Shown in pieces: positions 7,788 to 14,039 of a stretch of 14,694 bases of DNA. Position 1 is the first letter of the stretch. Every line of letters begins with the position of its first letter. Both the position numbers and the translations under genes were made by a program. Location: the NCBI GenBank assembly GCA_033721915.1, contig JAWWAC010000066.1, positions 1 through 14,694 of the forward strand, read 5' to 3'. This stretch comes from REBR01 sp033721915. Its GTDB lineage: Bacteria > Pseudomonadota > Gammaproteobacteria > Pseudomonadales > Oleiphilaceae. The notes beneath the pieces were generated by a model. The model ran no database searches. It was given only the letters and a program-made list of their open reading frames with translations, and was not told the DNA's origin.

Positions 7788-9872
7788 TTACTGATCCTGG
7801 ATGGCCGGGGTCTCGGTGACGGGACTGACGCTGGGCAGTCGCAGTGTGAAACACGAGCCCAGGCCCTGCTCACTGGTCACCTCCAGTGTGCCGTTGAGTT
7901 TCCTGACGTACTCCAGCGCCTGATAGGCGCCAATGCCCATGCCGCTCAGCCCCTTGGTGCTTTCGAAAGGCTTGAACAGCCGTTGCTGGATAAACGCCTC
8001 ACTCATGCCGGCACCGCTGTCCTGTATAAACAGCGCGGCAAACTGGCGGCTGGTCTTGAGGGTGACGGACACCTCCCCTTCCTTGTCGGTGGCCTCCTGG
8101 GCATTGCGGATCAGGTGGCTGAGCACGTTGCGCAGCTGCTCTTCATTGCCACGGACCCAGGCACCCCGATCAGGGCCTTTGTAGCGGGGGCAGGGGGGCT
8201 GTCGTGAGTGTTCCTGCACCACGGAACCCACCAGTACCGCCAGGTCCAGTGTCTGGTTGTGGGGCTCGGTGTCAGGGCGGCGTATGTGTTCCACCAGGCT
8301 GGCCATCTTGCGGGTGGCGTGATCGGTGGTGCGGATCATGTCGTCAATAAAGGCCGGGTTGTCACGGTGCTTGGGGGCGTTGCGCACCAGCAGTGAGAGC
8401 TGGGCGATCACGGTTTTCAGGTCATGCACCATAAAGGCAGAGGCCTTGCTGACCGCCTCAAACTGCATGGCCCTGGAGAGTCGCTCCTGGGTGTTGGCCT
8501 GGGCCAGGAAATTGCACAGCTGCCTGGCCACCACCTTGATCAGGTCGTAGTTCTCCCAGTTGAGGTTGAGCTGGGCATAGGGGTGGCTGATCAGGGCAAT
8601 GCCATAGAGCTTACGGCTCAGGTAAAGGGGGATCACCAGCCAGCCACCGGAACATTGCAGCAGGCTGTCCGGCAATTCCACCAGGTGGTAGCGGACCGGG
8701 TCCTGGTGGTATTCACGCAGGTCCAGTATCCACTCCTGATCCTGCAGAAAACGCACCAGCTCGGCATTGCGATCAATGCGGGACTGTTTCGGCACACGGG
8801 TCTGCAGTGTTGCCTGCAGTTCAAAGTGGCCTTCCTCGCTGCGCAGCCACAGGGCGCCGGAGCGGCTTTCCACCAGGTCCGCCAGTACCTTTATGGCCCG
8901 CTCCGGCAGCGGCGGGTCCTGTTCCAGGTTACTGAAGGCCTCGGTCATTTTCAGCCATTCTTCCCGGTAGTCGTATTTGTAATCGAAGAAGTTCTTGCTG
9001 ATGAACACCATCAGCCGGGCCCGGAACCGGTTGGAGCTCATGACCAGCACAAACAGCAGCACAAAGGTGGCCAGGAACAGCACCTGAAGTCCTTCCCCCC
9101 AGGTGCCTCCCACCAGTCGCACGTAGTAGCCCCCGGCGGCGACAATCAGCAGGTAGCAGCCGGCCAGTATCAGTGTGCCGGCATGGAAGACCATGGTGCG
9201 TGAGAGCTGAAGCTGCAGCGGCTGTTTGCGGGCATTGATCAGGTTCACCGCCAGCAGTGGTGCAATCAGTGCGTTCACTCCCCCCCTGGCGTCCCACAGG
9301 GCCTGTGACAGCTGGTTGAAGAGCAGGGCGTCGGCGTAGAGGAAAAAGTCGTACAGGAAGAGCCCGCCGATGCCGAAACTCAGGTAACGGATACTGGATC
9401 GGCCATAGGCGGCGCTGTTGCGCCAGATCTGCTCAATCAGGCTGATGGCCAGCAGTGCCACTGACAGCTGCCCGAACAGCACCAGGCGGCTGTGCAGCAG
9501 TAACACGCCGGTGCCGTAATACCACAGCGCCGCGCCCACCAGTGCCAGCAGGATCAGTGCAATGGCACTGCCCATCATCCAGCGCAGCCGCCGTGCGTCA
9601 ATATCGCCATAACGGGCATCCCGGATCAGTGCGAAGAGCACCAGGATCCAGGCGCCGTCACGGGCCATTTCCGAGAGGAAGCGCAGGGTAAAGGGGGGCC
9701 AGTCGGTGGCCTGTTGCAGTACCAGAAGCAGTGACCAGAGAGCGGACAGCAGGGCGGCCAGAAACAGGGCCCGGTCGGTACTGCGGCGCAGGTAATGGCG
9801 GGCCGTGAAACCGGCCAGCATGAGAAACACCAGCGTCGAGGTAAGATGGCTGACAAAACCAAAATCCAGCAT
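7788..9872 (-). CDS. prsK: PEP-CTERM system membrane histidine kinase PrsK
   Basis: 694 residues from the ATG at 9872, chosen because AGGGAG lies 6 bases upstream and MLDFGFVSHLTSTLVFLML fits the first membrane helix; a longer frame to 10022 would overlap the SDR gene. Residues 1-285 hold about eight hydrophobic segments, as expected for an inner-membrane sensor. Residues about 310-455 are a GAF-like region (SRSGALWLRSEEGHFELQ; GGWLVIPLYLSRKLYGIALI). The kinase core has the H box FMVHDLKT (His483), N box NVLSHLIRNAQEA (Asn590), G1 DSGAGM (618-623), F box LFKPFESTKG and G2 GMGIGAY (644-650). All catalytic boxes are intact. It should autophosphorylate and pass phosphate to D52 of PrsR; the stimulus is unknown. 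It follows the SDR gene by 52 bases and is probably in the same transcript. Confidence 0.95.
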   Translation of the reverse strand: MLDFGFVSHLTSTLVFLMLAGFTARHYLRRSTDRALFLAALLSALWSLLLVLQQATDWPPFTLRFLSEMARDGAWILVLFALIRDARYGDIDARRLRWMMGSAIALILLALVGAALWYYGTGVLLLHSRLVLFGQLSVALLAISLIEQIWRNSAAYGRSSIRYLSFGIGGLFLYDFFLYADALLFNQLSQALWDARGGVNALIAPLLAVNLINARKQPLQLQLSRTMVFHAGTLILAGCYLLIVAAGGYYVRLVGGTWGEGLQVLFLATFVLLFVLVMSSNRFRARLMVFISKNFFDYKYDYREEWLKMTEAFSNLEQDPPLPERAIKVLADLVESRSGALWLRSEEGHFELQATLQTRVPKQSRIDRNAELVRFLQDQEWILDLREYHQDPVRYHLVELPDSLLQCSGGWLVIPLYLSRKLYGIALISHPYAQLNLNWENYDLIKVVARQLCNFLAQANTQERLSRAMQFEAVSKASAFMVHDLKTVIAQLSLLVRNAPKHRDNPAFIDDMIRTTDHATRKMASLVEHIRRPDTEPHNQTLDLAVLVGSVVQEHSRQPPCPRYKGPDRGAWVRGNEEQLRNVLSHLIRNAQEATDKEGEVSVTLKTSRQFAALFIQDSGAGMSEAFIQQRLFKPFESTKGLSGMGIGAYQALEYVRKLNGTLEVTSEQGLGSCFTLRLPSVSPVTETPAIQDQ

Positions 9873-9878
9873 TCTGCA

Positions 9879-9884
9879 CTCCCT
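9879..9884 (-). promoter_or_regulatory. Ribosome binding site fixing the prsK start
   Basis: AGGGAG on the minus strand sits 6 bases before the ATG at 9872. It decides in favour of the 694-residue form that begins at the first membrane helix. Confidence 0.7.
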
Positions 9885-9887
9885 GGC

Positions 9888-9921
9888 AGCCTTTCCTGTT
9901 TCAGCCTTCCCTGTGGCAGCC
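9888..9921. repeat. 15-base tandem repeat in the SDR-prsK gap
   Basis: Two adjacent 15-base copies (plus strand AGCCTTTCCTGTTTC at 9888-9902 and AGCCTTCCCTGTGGC at 9903-9917, 12 of 15 matching) are followed by a third AGCC start. They fill most of the 52-base gap between the SDR stop and prsK and end just before the prsK ribosome binding site. In the prsK frame they would encode a GKA-ET-GKAA-like repeat, but I place the start after them. Confidence 0.5.
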
Positions 9922-9924
9922 GAT

Positions 9925-10872
9925 CTAGAGCGGCTGCTTGTTATCCCGATAATAACGGAAAATGTCCGCCAGTGTCCGCTGTGGACTGAAATCAAATTCA
10001 CGGACGAAATGGCGACCGTCAATGATGACCGGATACTTGAAGAAATCCATCAGATAGGGCGGGAAGCTGCGCAGGCGCAACAGCCGCAGCAGTGTCCTTG
10101 GCAGCTGTGGCGGTATGGAGGGCAGTGGCACGGGCTGGCAGCCGCACAGCTTCAGTGCGTGCTGGTAGGCGATCCAGTCCTGTGGCGCCACATTGAACAC
10201 ACCCCTGACGGTTTTTTTGAAACTCACCACAATGGCGTCGGCCATATCGTCCATATGGATAAACTGCATCATGGGAGAGAAGCCGGCCAGTACCGGAGCC
10301 CGTTTGCCGGAAAGCAGGGTGCTGATGCTGTTACGCACACCGGGGCCGACGATGTTGCAGGGCCTGAGAAGGGTGATGTTGAGATCCGGGAAGCGCCAAA
10401 GATAGATGGTGGCCAGGTTCTCCAGCTCCACGGAATCCACCAGGTCCATGGTCAGTCCGGCGCTTTTCATGGGGGCGCTTTCATCAATCAGTGCCGGATT
10501 GTAGGGGTTGGCGCCGTAGACATGGTAGGTGGAGAGCACAATCACCCGCTGGATGCCGTACTTGTGGCTCAGGTCCAGCAGTTTCTGTGTGCCCAGTACA
10601 TTGGCGTTGTAGCGGCGCAGGCGGGTTTCCTGGCTGGACATCAGGCGGCCCAGGTGGATGACGCCGCTGAATCCGTATTGCCGGAAGAGATCCTCGAAGC
10701 CACGCTTGTTGTAATCGATGCGGTAGCTGGGCACATCCAGGCCGAGATAGACCTGTTGCCGGAAATCCACCGCCACCACCCGGTAATGGGGCTTGAGGCG
10801 ACGGATCACCTGCTGCGCCAGTGCGCCGCCGGCACCGGTGACCAGGATGGTGGGTTTCTGGGTATCAGTCAT
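9925..10872 (-). CDS. Atypical extended SDR (NAD-dependent epimerase/dehydratase-like)
   Basis: 315 residues from the ATG at 10872, which shares its A with the upstream acyltransferase stop (TGATG), so the two genes are translationally coupled. The frame can be extended one codon to a TTG, but AAAAGG at 8 bases favours the ATG. The Rossmann nucleotide-binding signature is ILVTGAGGALAQQ (9-21); VIHLGRLMSS and VIVLSTYHVYG are the expected following strands, and LLRPCNIVGPG (168-178) is the typical extended-SDR segment. The catalytic Tyr-x3-Lys is absent: residues 120-160, where it should lie, hold no YxxxK and read MDLVDSVELENLA. The protein may therefore bind NAD(P) without ordinary epimerase or dehydratase chemistry, or use other residues. 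It lies directly upstream of prsK. Substrate unknown; a lipid or sugar role is suggested only by the acyltransferase partner. Confidence 0.85.
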   Translation of the reverse strand: MTDTQKPTILVTGAGGALAQQVIRRLKPHYRVVAVDFRQQVYLGLDVPSYRIDYNKRGFEDLFRQYGFSGVIHLGRLMSSQETRLRRYNANVLGTQKLLDLSHKYGIQRVIVLSTYHVYGANPYNPALIDESAPMKSAGLTMDLVDSVELENLATIYLWRFPDLNITLLRPCNIVGPGVRNSISTLLSGKRAPVLAGFSPMMQFIHMDDMADAIVVSFKKTVRGVFNVAPQDWIAYQHALKLCGCQPVPLPSIPPQLPRTLLRLLRLRSFPPYLMDFFKYPVIIDGRHFVREFDFSPQRTLADIFRYYRDNKQPL

Positions 10873-11687
10873 CAAAACAGCCTTTTGCGCTCGCTCAGTC
10901 CTTCGTCGATCAGGTCACTGATCGCCCCCTTGACCCGGTCCACCCTTTCGGCAATGCCGGCTTCACTCAGCTCTTCGTGGCTGAAGTGCATGGGGGCGCC
11001 GAATTTGAGAATGACCCTGGCAGGCAGGACCACCGGCGCCGCCAGTGGCGCGTAGGGGATGCCCAGCATTCTCGCCAGGGGGGTGATATTGGCAAAGGCC
11101 GGTATGGTTTCCTCGCACCCCACCACCCCCACCGGGATCACCGTGGCCTGGTATTCCATGGCCAGGTGCATGAAGCCGCTGCCAAAGCGCTTGAGCTGGT
11201 AGCGGTCCCGGTACAGCTTGCCGGAACCACGGACTCCTTCGGGAAAGACAATAATGGCTTCTCCGTTGGCCAGCATCTTGGCGCAGTTGGTGGGGTCCCC
11301 CAGTGTCGCACCCAGCTGGTTGAGCAGGTTGCCCAGATAGGGCACCGTGGGGAAGAAGCGCTCGATCATGGCTCTTGGCATGCGCGGTGCGTGCTCACGG
11401 GTGGCCAGTGCGAAACCGACCAGAACGCCGTCCAGTGGCAGCTGGCCGCTGTGGTTGGCCACCAGCAGCACCGGGCCCTGTGCCGGCACCTGGTCCACGC
11501 CGTCCGCCTGCACCCGGAAATAGCGGTGGTAGAGATGGTGCACCAGCGACAGACCCACTGAGGCGCTCTCGGCGTTGAAGCCCCAGGGGTCATAGCCCAG
11601 TGAGCCCACCGGTTTGGCGATGTTGTCCACCTGACGGTCCATGTCCCTCGACAGCAGGGTGCGCTTGATCAGGCCGCGCAGACTCAT
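10872..11687 (-). CDS. PlsC-type lysophospholipid/glycerol acyltransferase family protein
   Basis: 271 residues from the ATG at 11687, with AAGGA 7 bases upstream. A GTG 11 codons earlier (11720) lacks such a site. Motifs of the PlsC/LPLAT superfamily are present in order: LLVANHSGQLPLDG (75-87), with His79 the presumed base; a motif II-like RAMIERFF segment (105-112) and YLGNLLNQLGA; motif III VFPEGVRGSGK (147-157); motif IV VIPVGVVGCEE (183-193). The first motif is not the usual H-x4-D but H-x6-D, typical of the NHSG-x2-P-x-DG subgroup I recall from actinobacterial and some proteobacterial proteins. It probably transfers an acyl chain to a lipid or hydroxylated acceptor at the inner membrane; the real substrate is unknown. 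It is the first gene of a probable operon with the SDR and prsK. Confidence 0.88.
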   Translation of the reverse strand: MSLRGLIKRTLLSRDMDRQVDNIAKPVGSLGYDPWGFNAESASVGLSLVHHLYHRYFRVQADGVDQVPAQGPVLLVANHSGQLPLDGVLVGFALATREHAPRMPRAMIERFFPTVPYLGNLLNQLGATLGDPTNCAKMLANGEAIIVFPEGVRGSGKLYRDRYQLKRFGSGFMHLAMEYQATVIPVGVVGCEETIPAFANITPLARMLGIPYAPLAAPVVLPARVILKFGAPMHFSHEELSEAGIAERVDRVKGAISDLIDEGLSERKRLF

Positions 11688-11694
11688 AGGGAGG

Positions 11695-11699
11695 TCCTT
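11695..11699 (-). promoter_or_regulatory. Ribosome binding site fixing the acyltransferase start
   Basis: AAGGA on the minus strand lies 7 bases before the ATG at 11687. It favours that start over the upstream GTG at 11720. Confidence 0.65.
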
Positions 11700-11755
11700 G
11701 TAAGAGGGTGAAAAAGACACAGACCGTTATTCTCCCTGATTGGCGACCGGGAAGT

Positions 11756-11768
11756 ACAGTCAGACTGT
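11756..11768. promoter_or_regulatory. Operator-like palindrome upstream of the acyltransferase operon
   Basis: ACAGTC-A-GACTGT is a perfect 6-1-6 inverted repeat about 69 bases upstream of the acyltransferase start. It lies between the terminator at 11803-11832 and the gene, where the operon promoter must be. It could be a regulator site; I could not pair it with a convincing -35/-10. Confidence 0.35.
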
Positions 11769-11802
11769 CATGAAAGGACCGGTTTGTGAAAAAGGGGCGC
11801 GT

Positions 11803-11832
11803 AAAAAAGCCCGGCGCAGGGTAGTGCCGGGC
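11803..11832 (-). terminator. Rho-independent terminator of the hydrolase gene
   Basis: On the minus strand a 7-base GC stem, GCCCGGC and GCCGGGC, with a 10-base loop is followed at once by six T residues. It lies about 110 bases downstream of the hydrolase stop and upstream of the acyltransferase. It separates the hydrolase gene from the operon leading to prsK. A second hairpin (CAGCGG at 11843-11848 with CCGCTG at 11858-11863) lies just before it. Confidence 0.88.
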
Positions 11833-11942
11833 CAAGGGATGACAGCGGTTGTGGCAGCCGCTGCTCACTGACAGTATTGCCCATTCAGGCCAGATCGCCA
11901 CTGATCCTGTGCACGTTATAAGACTGTTTGGTAATAAGCGCC

Positions 11943-12794
11943 TTACTCTTCTTCGGCTCGGGGAATGTCCTGTGCCGCGCCGGCGTTGCTGGTATGGGGC
12001 ACCAGTGTGCTTTCCCGGTCCCAGGGCAGGTTGCGGTAACTGGACAGATAGGAGAAGTCCACAAAGGGGTACTTGATGATGTCGAAGTAGGGGGAGTAGT
12101 CAAAGTCGCTGGGTACACACAGCTTGGGGTTGCGCCGGTAGAGACGGAAGTTCTCCCCGTCGAGCTTTTTCACCAGTGGCAGTATGGGGTAGTCAATGGC
12201 GGCAAAGGCCTCGGCAATCATGGTGGAGCAGACAGTGCGGGTCGGGCGGCCGGGGCGGTGGCGAAAGAGGCTGGAGCCCCAGCGCCTGGGCAGGAACTTC
12301 CAGGGAAAGAGCAGCCGGAAGAGGTCGAAGATCTGCCGCACATCGTAATCCATGCCCAGTTGCGAGACGGCGTAATTGGTGATGTTCTGCACATCCGGGT
12401 AGTTGATGTCCCGTGGCCGGCATATCCGCAGGTGCTCTTCCTCGTACACCTGCAACGGGCGCACCACGGTGCCCAGCCCCAGCTCGCTTTCGATGATCAG
12501 CTGCACATTGGGTGGCCCGTCGTAAAAGCCGCGGATGCGGGCCCTGACCCGCCGGTCGGCCACGTCGTGCAGTCGGCCAATGTAGAGTGCGGCGTGGGAG
12601 AATCGGCTTTGTGTGATCAGCTTGATCACATCACTCACCCGGCTGCGCCCCTCCACCAGCAGCACATCCCCGGGCTTGATCTCGTAGCGGATGCGCTGGA
12701 AATCGCTCATGGGCAGGTCCGAGAGCTTGCGCTCCTTTTTCAGCCACCGAATCAGCCGGCGGACCAGGGCTTGGTAAAGGAACGACATCCCCAT
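11943..12794 (-). CDS. YiiX/YebB-like permuted NlpC/P60 cysteine hydrolase
   Basis: 283 residues from the ATG at 12794, preceded by GGAG at 8 bases. A GTG 12 codons upstream (12830) is a weaker choice. The order of catalytic residues suits the circularly permuted NlpC/P60 (YiiX/YebB/LRAT-like) family: KPGDVLLVEGRS (40-51), then His67 in RFSHAALYIG, acidic IIESELGLG (100-108), and the presumed nucleophile Cys189 in RTVCSTMIAEAF. An amphipathic basic N-terminus (FLYQALVRRLIRWLKKERK) may associate with the membrane; there is no signal peptide. The reaction is uncertain, since relatives are proposed to act on amide or thioester bonds in lipids or peptides. It is transcribed alone, divergently from the phasin gene, and ends at a strong terminator. 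Family assignment is good; cellular role unknown. Confidence 0.82.
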   Translation of the reverse strand: MGMSFLYQALVRRLIRWLKKERKLSDLPMSDFQRIRYEIKPGDVLLVEGRSRVSDVIKLITQSRFSHAALYIGRLHDVADRRVRARIRGFYDGPPNVQLIIESELGLGTVVRPLQVYEEEHLRICRPRDINYPDVQNITNYAVSQLGMDYDVRQIFDLFRLLFPWKFLPRRWGSSLFRHRPGRPTRTVCSTMIAEAFAAIDYPILPLVKKLDGENFRLYRRNPKLCVPSDFDYSPYFDIIKYPFVDFSYLSSYRNLPWDRESTLVPHTSNAGAAQDIPRAEEE

Positions 12795-12803
12795 GGGCAG
12801 GAT

Positions 12804-12807
12804 CTCC
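12804..12807 (-). promoter_or_regulatory. Ribosome binding site fixing the hydrolase start
   Basis: GGAG on the minus strand lies about 9 bases before the ATG at 12794. The upstream GTG at 12830 has only a distant GGAG, some 14 bases away. Confidence 0.5.
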
Positions 12808-12871
12808 GGGTTTGACTGCTGTCTTGCCACTTAAGCCTAGCAGACTCCGTGTAACCCGCTGCAATCTGTAA

Positions 12872-12877
12872 TAGAAT
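12872..12877 (+). promoter_or_regulatory. Possible -10 element of the phasin promoter
   Basis: TAGAAT matches five of six positions of the sigma-70 -10 consensus, about 73 bases upstream of the phasin start in the divergent gap with the hydrolase gene. The hexamer at 17-base spacing, GTGTAA, is a poor -35, so the assignment is tentative. Confidence 0.25.
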
Positions 12878-12949
12878 CCCTCTCATAAGGCCGCCACGAC
12901 AGGGGGGCACTTTCAAGCCAGCAGGATTATCAGGGTCGGAGTGACGCCC

Positions 12950-13408
12950 ATGAGCAAGAAGACAGACACAGACCAGAGCGACAACCTCCACAGCGGGGAC
13001 ACCGGTGCCGAAGAGCCCAGCCAGGAGCAACAGGAGCGGGACCACGTGCTGGCTGGTCGCATCAAGGATTCGGCCCGTCAGATCTGGCTGGCCGGGCTGG
13101 GTGCCTATACCAAGGCGGAAGAGGACACCGGCCGGTTTTTCGAGCGTCTGGTCAAGGAAGGGGAAGACCTGGAAGACAAGACCCGTGGTGCCGTCGGTCG
13201 TCAGGTGAAAGCCGTGGAGGACCGTGTGGGCGAGGTCAAGGAGCGGGCCACCGGCACCTGGGACAGGCTGGAGTCGGTCTTTGACCAGCGCGTGTCAAGG
13301 GCCCTTGAGCGCCTGCGCATCCCCTCCTACAGCAAGATGCGCGATCTGGAAGAGCGGGTGGATGCCCTGGAGAAAGAGCTGAAGGCGCTGAAAAAGCGTC
13401 AGAAGTAA
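12950..13408 (+). CDS. Phasin family PHA granule-associated protein
   Basis: 152 residues from the ATG at 12950, with GGAG 8 bases upstream; a GTG at 12941 in the same frame is a possible alternative. A polar, acidic N-terminus (1-30) is followed by the PhaI/PhaF-type phasin region (about 33-110) with the recognisable RQIWLAGLGAYTKAEEDTGRFF (43-64, interrupted here only for reading) and a heptad-patterned stretch (KAVEDRVGEVKERA). The C-terminal MRDLEERVDALEKELKALKK (130-149) is a short coiled coil that could drive oligomerisation. Phasins coat polyhydroxyalkanoate granules and influence their number and size. The gene stands alone on the plus strand, divergent from the hydrolase and convergent with a PhaD-like regulator, whose 3' end it overlaps by 10 bases. 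That pairing supports a PHA role; no synthase gene is in the window. Confidence 0.88.
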   Translation: MSKKTDTDQSDNLHSGDTGAEEPSQEQQERDHVLAGRIKDSARQIWLAGLGAYTKAEEDTGRFFERLVKEGEDLEDKTRGAVGRQVKAVEDRVGEVKERATGTWDRLESVFDQRVSRALERLRIPSYSKMRDLEERVDALEKELKALKKRQK

Positions 13409-14022
13409 TCCGCCCGCATCTGTTCCAGCATACGGCGCTCATCCTCCCTGAGGAAGGGCGCCAGAAGGCTCATCACCTGATAGACACCCCGCCCGAGATC
13501 CACCGCATCCTTGTTCTGCAGATGGGTCAGCATCTCGTAACTGAGCCAGTAGGTGAGGGTCAGCACCACCTGCTCGCTCAGACTGTCCAGCTCCGCATCC
13601 GTGGCCTGCAGCATGGACTGCTCGCGCAGACTGGTGTTGATGCGGTGGCAGGCCATGTGCTTGCGCCGCAGTATGCGCTGGAACCGGCTCTGCAGGTGGT
13701 TGTAGCGTGACAGCACATTGACCAGGTCCTGATACAGGAAGCGGAACCGGGCGATGGTCTCAAACAGCAGATGCAGGAAGAGCCAGTGGTCTTCCATGGA
13801 GATGGCCACTTCCGGCACATCCAGCAGCTCGTTGATCTGGTCTTCGTACCAGCCGTACAGCTCGTTGACAATGTCGCCCTTGCTGCGGAAGTGGTAATAC
13901 AGGTTGCCAGGGCTGATATCCAGCTCATCGGCGATCTGCAGCGTGGTCACATTGGACTCACCGAAATCGTTGAACAGGGCCAGGCTGCTGTGGAGTATTC
14001 GCTCCCGCGTCTTCATCTTCAT
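13399..14022 (-). CDS. TetR family regulator, PhaD-like
   Basis: 207 residues from the ATG at 14022, with AGGGA about 9 bases upstream. A longer TTG-initiated frame (14076) would run into xthA. The N-terminal helix-turn-helix domain is clear: MKMKTRERILHSSLALFNDF (1-20), then TTLQIADELDISPGNLYYHF (26-45) with the classic SPGNLYYHF recognition helix. This closely resembles, from memory, PhaD of Pseudomonas (MKTR-RIL-ALFN-GE-NV-TL-IA-E-ISPGNLYYHF). The C-terminal ligand and dimer domain (about 75-207) includes HWLFLHLLFETIARFRFLY. PhaD regulates PHA genes in pseudomonads, apparently responding to a fatty-acid-derived effector. Here the neighbouring convergent phasin gene is the obvious candidate target, by inference. 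It starts 17 bases after the xthA stop and may be co-transcribed with xthA. Confidence 0.85.
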   Translation of the reverse strand: MKMKTRERILHSSLALFNDFGESNVTTLQIADELDISPGNLYYHFRSKGDIVNELYGWYEDQINELLDVPEVAISMEDHWLFLHLLFETIARFRFLYQDLVNVLSRYNHLQSRFQRILRRKHMACHRINTSLREQSMLQATDAELDSLSEQVVLTLTYWLSYEMLTHLQNKDAVDLGRGVYQVMSLLAPFLREDERRMLEQMRADYF

Positions 14023-14039
14023 GGCTGGCAATCCCTGAA

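Noticed and set aside
9805..11055. Plus-strand open frame of 416 codons opposite prsK, the SDR and acyltransferase genes
   Set aside because: It spans three real minus-strand genes with intact motifs and their ribosome binding sites, and its own translation resembles no protein family I know.
11928..12815. Plus-strand open frame of 295 codons opposite the hydrolase gene
   Set aside because: The length mirrors the real gene on the other strand. The minus-strand product has the His and Cys motifs of its family; this one has none.
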